Below are positions 32,035-36,131 of a stretch of 36,131 nt of DNA, piece by piece. The number at the start of each line of letters is the position of its first letter. Positions within the stretch are counted from its first letter, which is position 1. Under the pieces are notes generated by a model. The model had not been told where the DNA came from. It saw nothing but the letters and a program-made list of their open reading frames with translations, and did no database searches. The DNA comes from Mycobacterium sp. (GTDB lineage Bacteria; Actinomycetota; Actinomycetes; Mycobacteriales; Mycobacteriaceae), in the NCBI GenBank assembly GCA_023264735.1, contig JAHFVD010000070.1, positions 1 to 36,131 on the forward strand, in the 5' to 3' direction. The translations under genes were made by a program, and so were the position numbers.

Positions 32035-32826
32035 ATGGCTGACTTTTCCGGGCGACGCTACGTTGTCACCGGCGCTGCCTCCGGGATCGGCCACGCCGTC
32101 GCCGAACAACTGCTGGCGCGTGGCGCCGAGGTGACGAGCCTGGACCGTAACGTTCCGACCGCGGCCGTACACACCCACATCGAGGTCGACCTGGCGAATC
32201 CGGCCAGTATCGACGCCGCACTCGAACAGCTGACCGGCGAATACGACGGACTGATGAACGTTGCCGGAATCCCGGGCACCGCTCCGGGCGAGCTTGTCTT
32301 CGCGGTCAATTCGCTTGCGGTGCGGCATCTCACCGAAGCCTTCTTCGAACGGCTGGCTCCCGGCGGATCGGTGACGATCGTGTCCTCCACGGCCGGGTTC
32401 GGCTGGCAAGACCGCCTGCCTGCGATCCGTGAGTTGCTGGCCACCGACACCTTCGAGGAGGGGGCGGCGTGGTTCAAGGAAAACCCGCAACAGGGCAATG
32501 CCTATAACTTCTCCAAGGAAGTCAGCACCGTCTACACCATGTCGATGGGCCTGGCCCTGGCGCAGATGGGTTTTCGGATCAACGCCGTCCTGCCCGGTCC
32601 CGTGCGAACGCCGATCCTGGTGGACTTCGAGGAATCGATGGGCAAGGACACCCTTGACGGTCTCGAGGAACTCCTTGGCCGCCATGCCGAACCCGACGAT
32701 ATCGCCGAAGTGGTGTTGTTCCTGGCCTCCGACGCCGCGCGCTGGGTCAACGGGCAGGCCCTTGCTGTCTGCGGCGGAATCAGCGGAGCGGTAGCCACCG
32801 GCGTGGTTCCAGCACCCGAAATCTGA
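32035..32826 (+). CDS. Short-chain dehydrogenase/reductase, coniferyl-alcohol-dehydrogenase-like
   Basis: This 263-residue classical SDR has the NAD-binding TGAASGIGHAV (GxxxGxG at 13-19), D37 preceding R38-N39 suggesting NAD preference, active-site Ser118, and YxxxK at Tyr157-Lys161 (YNFSK). The NVAGIPG and VNSLAVRHLTE segments match the group often annotated as coniferyl-alcohol or 3-alpha-hydroxysteroid dehydrogenase-like. It probably oxidises the alcohol made by the P450. GGAGAAAACCCAC precedes ATG 32035. A gap of 8 nt separates it from the aldehyde dehydrogenase. Confidence 0.9.
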   Translation: MADFSGRRYVVTGAASGIGHAVAEQLLARGAEVTSLDRNVPTAAVHTHIEVDLANPASIDAALEQLTGEYDGLMNVAGIPGTAPGELVFAVNSLAVRHLTEAFFERLAPGGSVTIVSSTAGFGWQDRLPAIRELLATDTFEEGAAWFKENPQQGNAYNFSKEVSTVYTMSMGLALAQMGFRINAVLPGPVRTPILVDFEESMGKDTLDGLEELLGRHAEPDDIAEVVLFLASDAARWVNGQALAVCGGISGAVATGVVPAPEI

Positions 32827-32834
32827 TCTCCGCC

Positions 32835-34235
32835 ATGACCGTTGACATCACCCCGGTGGAGACCGGAGCGACCGATGCAGGCGCGGAACTCGCCGAGCTG
32901 CGCAAGGTCTTCGCCACCGGACGCACACGTTCCCTGCGCTGGCGGTTGACCCAACTCGAGGGAATCGAGCGGTTGTGCCAGGAGCAGGAGCCGGCCATCG
33001 CCGCCGCGCTGGCCGAGGATCTGGGCCGCACCGCAACCGAGGCGTGGCTGGGCGATATCGCCTCCACCGCGGGGGAAGCGGCATACGCGCGTAAGCACCT
33101 CAAGAAATGGATGCGGCGACGGCGTAGCGCACTGCCGCTTGCGCAGCTGCCCGGTCGCGGTTGGGTGCAATACGATCCGCTCGGCGTCGTGCTGATCATC
33201 GGCCCGTGGAACTATCCGCTCTACCTGAGCCTGGCGCCGCTGATCGCGGCGGTGGCGGCCGGAAACTGCGCTGTGCTCAAGCCTTCCGAACTGGCGCCGG
33301 CGACCTCGGCGCTGCTGGCCCGGCTGGTGCCACAGTATGTGGATGCCGAGGCCGTGCGCGTGGTGGAGGGGGACGCCGCGACCACGCAAGCCCTGCTCGC
33401 GAGTGGTTTCGACCACGCACTGTTCACCGGAGGGACGGAGATCGGCCGCAAGATCATGGCCGCCGCCGCGCCGACGCTGACGCCTGTCACCCTCGAACTC
33501 GGCGGCAAGAGCCCCGTCATCGTCACCGCCGACGCGGACCTCGATGTCGCCGCGCGCCGGATCGCCTGGGTGAAGCTGCTGAACTCCGGGCAGACCTGCA
33601 TCGCACCGGATTACGTACTCGCCGATCAATCGGTGAGCGAGGCGTTGGTGACCAAGATCGTCGACACGATCCGCGCGTTCAGGGCCGGTGAGCCCGATCC
33701 ACGCTTGCCGATCGTCAATGCGCGCCAGTTCGATCGGCTGGCTGCATTGATCGACGACACCACCGGCAAGGTGGTCACCGGCGGCGGCCGCGACCGTGCG
33801 TCGCTGCTCCTCGAACCGACCGTCATCGTCAACCCGTCGCCCACCGACGCGGTGATGACCGAGGAGATCTTCGGCCCAATCCTGCCGATCATCACCACCG
33901 AATCCGAGTCTGCTGCAGTGCAGTTCGTCAACAGCCGACCCAAGCCACTGGCGTTGTACGTGTTCACCCGGTCGACAAAGACCGGCCGGGCACTGATCGA
34001 CGCGATCCCGTCCGGTGGGGCTGTCATCAACCACATCGCCATGCACTGCCTGGTGCCCCAGCTGCCCTTCGGCGGCGTCGGCGCCAGCGGAATGGGTGCC
34101 TACCACGGTCGGTGGGGATTCGAGACACTCAGCCACCGGCGCGCGGTGCTGGCCAAACCGGCCCGTCCCGACCCTTCGCTGGTCTACCCCCCGTACAGCG
34201 CCGGCGCCGTGAAGATCATGAGGAAGTTGTTCTGA
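32835..34235 (+). CDS. Aldehyde dehydrogenase, class-3 (fatty aldehyde) type
   Basis: This 466-residue enzyme has IGPWNYPLYLSLAPL early, LELGGKSP with the general-base Glu near 221, NSGQTCIAPDYV with nucleophile Cys near 255, and FGPILPI then PFGGVGASGMGAYHG at the C-terminus. Short length and these motifs place it with ALDH3-like fatty or aromatic aldehyde dehydrogenases, which use NAD(P). It should oxidise the aldehyde produced by the SDR to a carboxylate. Its stop shares bases with the ferredoxin start (TGATG). Confidence 0.93.
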   Translation: MTVDITPVETGATDAGAELAELRKVFATGRTRSLRWRLTQLEGIERLCQEQEPAIAAALAEDLGRTATEAWLGDIASTAGEAAYARKHLKKWMRRRRSALPLAQLPGRGWVQYDPLGVVLIIGPWNYPLYLSLAPLIAAVAAGNCAVLKPSELAPATSALLARLVPQYVDAEAVRVVEGDAATTQALLASGFDHALFTGGTEIGRKIMAAAAPTLTPVTLELGGKSPVIVTADADLDVAARRIAWVKLLNSGQTCIAPDYVLADQSVSEALVTKIVDTIRAFRAGEPDPRLPIVNARQFDRLAALIDDTTGKVVTGGGRDRASLLLEPTVIVNPSPTDAVMTEEIFGPILPIITTESESAAVQFVNSRPKPLALYVFTRSTKTGRALIDAIPSGGAVINHIAMHCLVPQLPFGGVGASGMGAYHGRWGFETLSHRRAVLAKPARPDPSLVYPPYSAGAVKIMRKLF

Positions 34236-34426
34236 TGCGGGTACATGTGGATCCCACCAAGTGTTCGGGAATCGGGTTGTGCGAGATGACCGCACCGGCG
34301 ATCTTCGAGATCGGTGACGACGGCCAGTCGCAGGTTATCAATCCCGATCCGCCCGATTCCGAGCGCAGCGCCGCCGAGGAAGCGGTGTCGGGCTGCCCGA
34401 CCGGAGCGGTGTCGATCGCAGACTAG
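34235..34426 (+). CDS. Single-cluster [3Fe-4S]-type ferredoxin
   Basis: This 63-residue ferredoxin has CSGIGLC at residues 10-16, a GCPTGAVSI ending with the third Cys, and acidic surface residues. The motif C-x2-I-x2-C...C-P matches mycobacterial P450 ferredoxins in which the fourth cluster position is not Cys, so a [3Fe-4S] cluster is expected. ATG 34235 overlaps the aldehyde dehydrogenase stop. It is the likely direct electron donor to the P450 at 30745, and possibly to the P450 at 24687. Confidence 0.92.
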   Translation: MRVHVDPTKCSGIGLCEMTAPAIFEIGDDGQSQVINPDPPDSERSAAEEAVSGCPTGAVSIAD

Positions 34427-34470
34427 TCAAGCCTGATCGACCTACTCGCACCACCAACCAGGAGCATGTC

Positions 34471-36075
34471 TTGGCCTTCGTGATCACCCAGAACTGCTGC
34501 ACCGACGCCAGTTGCGTGCCGGCGTGTCCCGTCGACTGCATTCGTCCCATCCCGGATTCCTCGGGTACGGGCAACCAGATGCTCTACATCGACCCGGTCG
34601 CCTGCGTGGACTGCGGCGCCTGTCTGCAGGTGTGCCCGGTGGGTGCGATCTATTACGAGGACGATCTGCCCGCCGCCCAGAGCAAGTTTCGCGATATCAA
34701 CGCCGATTTCTTCGCACGCCAGCCGCTGCGGACGCGGGCGGCATCGCCGGTGGCGGTGCGCCAGGACGTCGCGCCCGGCGGTCTGCGGGTCGCGATCGTC
34801 GGATCCGGACCGGCGGCCTGCTACGCCGCCGCCGAGCTGCTGGAAACCGACGGCGTCGAGGTGAATGTCTTTGAGCGGCTGCCGACTCCATTCGGGCTGA
34901 TCCGGTCCGGCGTGGCGCCCGACCACCAGCGCACCAAGGATGTCGTCAGCCTGTTCGAGCCGGCGCTTGGCGGCCCCGGCGCCGGATGCTATTTCAACGT
35001 GGCGGTCGGACGGGACATCAGCCACGCCGAGCTGCTGGCCCACCACCACGCCGTCATCTACGCCGTCGGGGCAACGGCCAGTCGTAGCCTCGGCATCCCC
35101 GGCGAGCAGCTGCCCGGCCATCACGCCGCGGCCGACGTGGTGGCCTGGTACAACGGTCATCCCGACCATGCGGCCGATGATCTCAACCTGGATTCACCGC
35201 GGGTGGTGATCATCGGCAACGGGAATGTGGCGCTCGATATCGCCCGGGTGTTCCTGATGAATCCGGATCAGCTGGCGGACACCGACATCGCCGATCACGC
35301 GTTGCGACAGTTGACGGCCGGATCCATCGAGGAGGTCGTGATCCTGGCCCGCCGCGGGGCCGCGGACGCGGCGTTCTCGGTCGGCGAATTCCTCGCACTC
35401 GGTGAACTCGACGGCATCGACATCGTCGTCGAAGGCGAGCTGGGACAGCGTCCGGACGACGACTACGAGGCCGCGCTCAAGTACGACATCGCCGCCGAAT
35501 ACCGCGGCAGGCCAACCACCCCCGGGAACAGGCGGCTGGTGTTCCGGTTCTCCACCACTCCCGTCGAGCTGGTCGGAACTCAGCGTGTGGAAGGGCTGCG
35601 GGTCCGGAACTCGTCCGCGCCGGCGGGGGAGGGGGAGCAGATCATCGACACCGCCATGGTGCTGCGGTCGATCGGCTACCGCGGTACCCCGATTGCGGAC
35701 CTACCGTTCGACGCGTCCCGCGGGGTGGTGCCCAACGAAGGCGGACGGGTGGTCGCCGACGGGCAGACTGTGGCCGGTGTCTACGCCACCGGCTGGATCA
35801 AGCGTGGCCCACGCGGAGTCATCGGCACCAACCGCGGCTGCGCCCACGAAACCGTCGATGCGCTGTTCGAGGACTTCGTCGCAGGCAAGCTCGACCGCCA
35901 CGTCGGCACCAACAATGACGTGGATGCCCTGCTGGCCTCGCGGGGAGTCGCCGTCGTCGACTGGCAGGGTTGGCGAGCGATCGACGCCGCCGAGCGGGCG
36001 CGCGCGGCCAATGGCCGCCGTCCGCGGGTGAAGTATTCCAACGCAGTCGAATTGGTTGCGGCAGCCACGACGTAA
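34471..36075 (+). CDS. FprB-like ferredoxin / ferredoxin-NADP reductase fusion
   Basis: This 534-residue protein starts with a two-cluster ferredoxin domain (Cys 9, 15, 19, 23 and 45, 48, 51, 55; CVDCGACLQVCPVGAI). It continues with an adrenodoxin-reductase-like part: FAD motif VGSGPAACYAA at 110-120, NADP motif IIGNGNVALDIAR, and the closing GPRGVIGTNR. It matches the mycobacterial FprB layout and size. NADPH electrons would pass to the small ferredoxin and the P450. TTG 34471 is the start, with AGGAG 6 nt upstream. An ATG at 34466 is out of frame and stops after five codons. Confidence 0.93.
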   Translation: MAFVITQNCCTDASCVPACPVDCIRPIPDSSGTGNQMLYIDPVACVDCGACLQVCPVGAIYYEDDLPAAQSKFRDINADFFARQPLRTRAASPVAVRQDVAPGGLRVAIVGSGPAACYAAAELLETDGVEVNVFERLPTPFGLIRSGVAPDHQRTKDVVSLFEPALGGPGAGCYFNVAVGRDISHAELLAHHHAVIYAVGATASRSLGIPGEQLPGHHAAADVVAWYNGHPDHAADDLNLDSPRVVIIGNGNVALDIARVFLMNPDQLADTDIADHALRQLTAGSIEEVVILARRGAADAAFSVGEFLALGELDGIDIVVEGELGQRPDDDYEAALKYDIAAEYRGRPTTPGNRRLVFRFSTTPVELVGTQRVEGLRVRNSSAPAGEGEQIIDTAMVLRSIGYRGTPIADLPFDASRGVVPNEGGRVVADGQTVAGVYATGWIKRGPRGVIGTNRGCAHETVDALFEDFVAGKLDRHVGTNNDVDALLASRGVAVVDWQGWRAIDAAERARAANGRRPRVKYSNAVELVAAATT

Positions 36076-36077
36076 CC

Positions 36078-36131
36078 ATGACACACACCCGCAACCTCAT
36101 GCTGCTGGTCTGGACAGGCCCGATCGGCATC
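36078..36131 (+). CDS. Start of a six-helix membrane protein (copy H), cut by window end
   Basis: Only 18 codons are visible: MTHTRNLMLLVWTGPIGI. The W-T-G-P-I-G-I segment matches the start of helix 1 in the family (for example CIWAWPIAI and TWCGPAFVL). ATG 36078 is two bases after the FprB-like stop. The call is based on this short match plus its position at the end of an oxidoreductase operon, as for copies A, B and E. Confidence 0.6.
   Translation, partial: MTHTRNLMLLVWTGPIGI

Noticed and set aside
32532..34295. 587-codon minus-strand open frame
   Set aside because: It lies antisense to the SDR and aldehyde dehydrogenase genes, which have complete motifs. Its product is Arg/Gly/Asp-rich low-complexity sequence typical of GC-rich antisense frames.

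Overview
The window looks like accessory DNA from a high-GC actinomycete, most likely a fast-growing Mycobacteriaceae (Mycolicibacterium/Mycobacterium type). The reasons are the GC-rich coding, frequent ATGA/GTGA start-stop overlaps, some GTG/TTG starts, many TetR regulators, and a typical mycobacterial lipid toolkit: FadD, acyl-CoA dehydrogenase, crotonase, SCP2, two P450s, a one-cluster ferredoxin, an FprB-type reductase and a ClpC2-like protein. There is no tRNA, rRNA, CRISPR array or intact mobile element.

The layout is a row of small redox/lipid modules, most with their own TetR gene and a copy of one unnamed six-helix membrane protein family. (1) 1-3799: end of a phytoene-dehydrogenase-like flavoprotein, COX3-like and COX4-like proteins, membrane copy A, TetR. 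(2) 3885-9424: DUF1214-like protein, divergent TetR, and a minus-strand operon of a second DUF1214-like protein, a sulfotransferase and membrane copy B. (3) 9799-14920: TetR and flavoprotein on the minus strand, divergent from two AveC-spirocyclase-like membrane proteins that bracket membrane copy C; two identical-architecture 20-bp operators lie between. (4) 14921-16957: scrap zone with thiolase and IS701 remnants around a stand-alone Clp N-domain protein and its TetR. (5) 16958-20946: SnoaL-crotonase fusion, acyl-CoA dehydrogenase, flavoprotein, and a broken membrane copy. (6) 21015-26655: TetR, membrane copy D, then a tight operon of an ecdysteroid-kinase-like phosphotransferase, a lipocalin/AttH-like protein, a P450 and membrane copy E. 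(7) 26792-28608: membrane copies F and G with a broken DUF4267-like gene. (8) 28795-36131: SCP2, FadD, CYP124/125/142-like P450, SDR, aldehyde dehydrogenase, ferredoxin, FprB-like reductase, and the start of another membrane copy running off the end.

Taken together the genes suggest uptake, oxidation, CoA activation and side-chain shortening of hydrophobic substrates (terpenoid, steroid or long-chain alcohol type). The exact substrate cannot be read from the sequence. The most novel item is the membrane family: seven complete copies, one 3' fragment and one 5' end in 36 kb, almost always next to an oxidoreductase. The second is evidence of block shuffling: 104-bp direct repeats around a 6-kb block and chimeric gene remnants at module borders.
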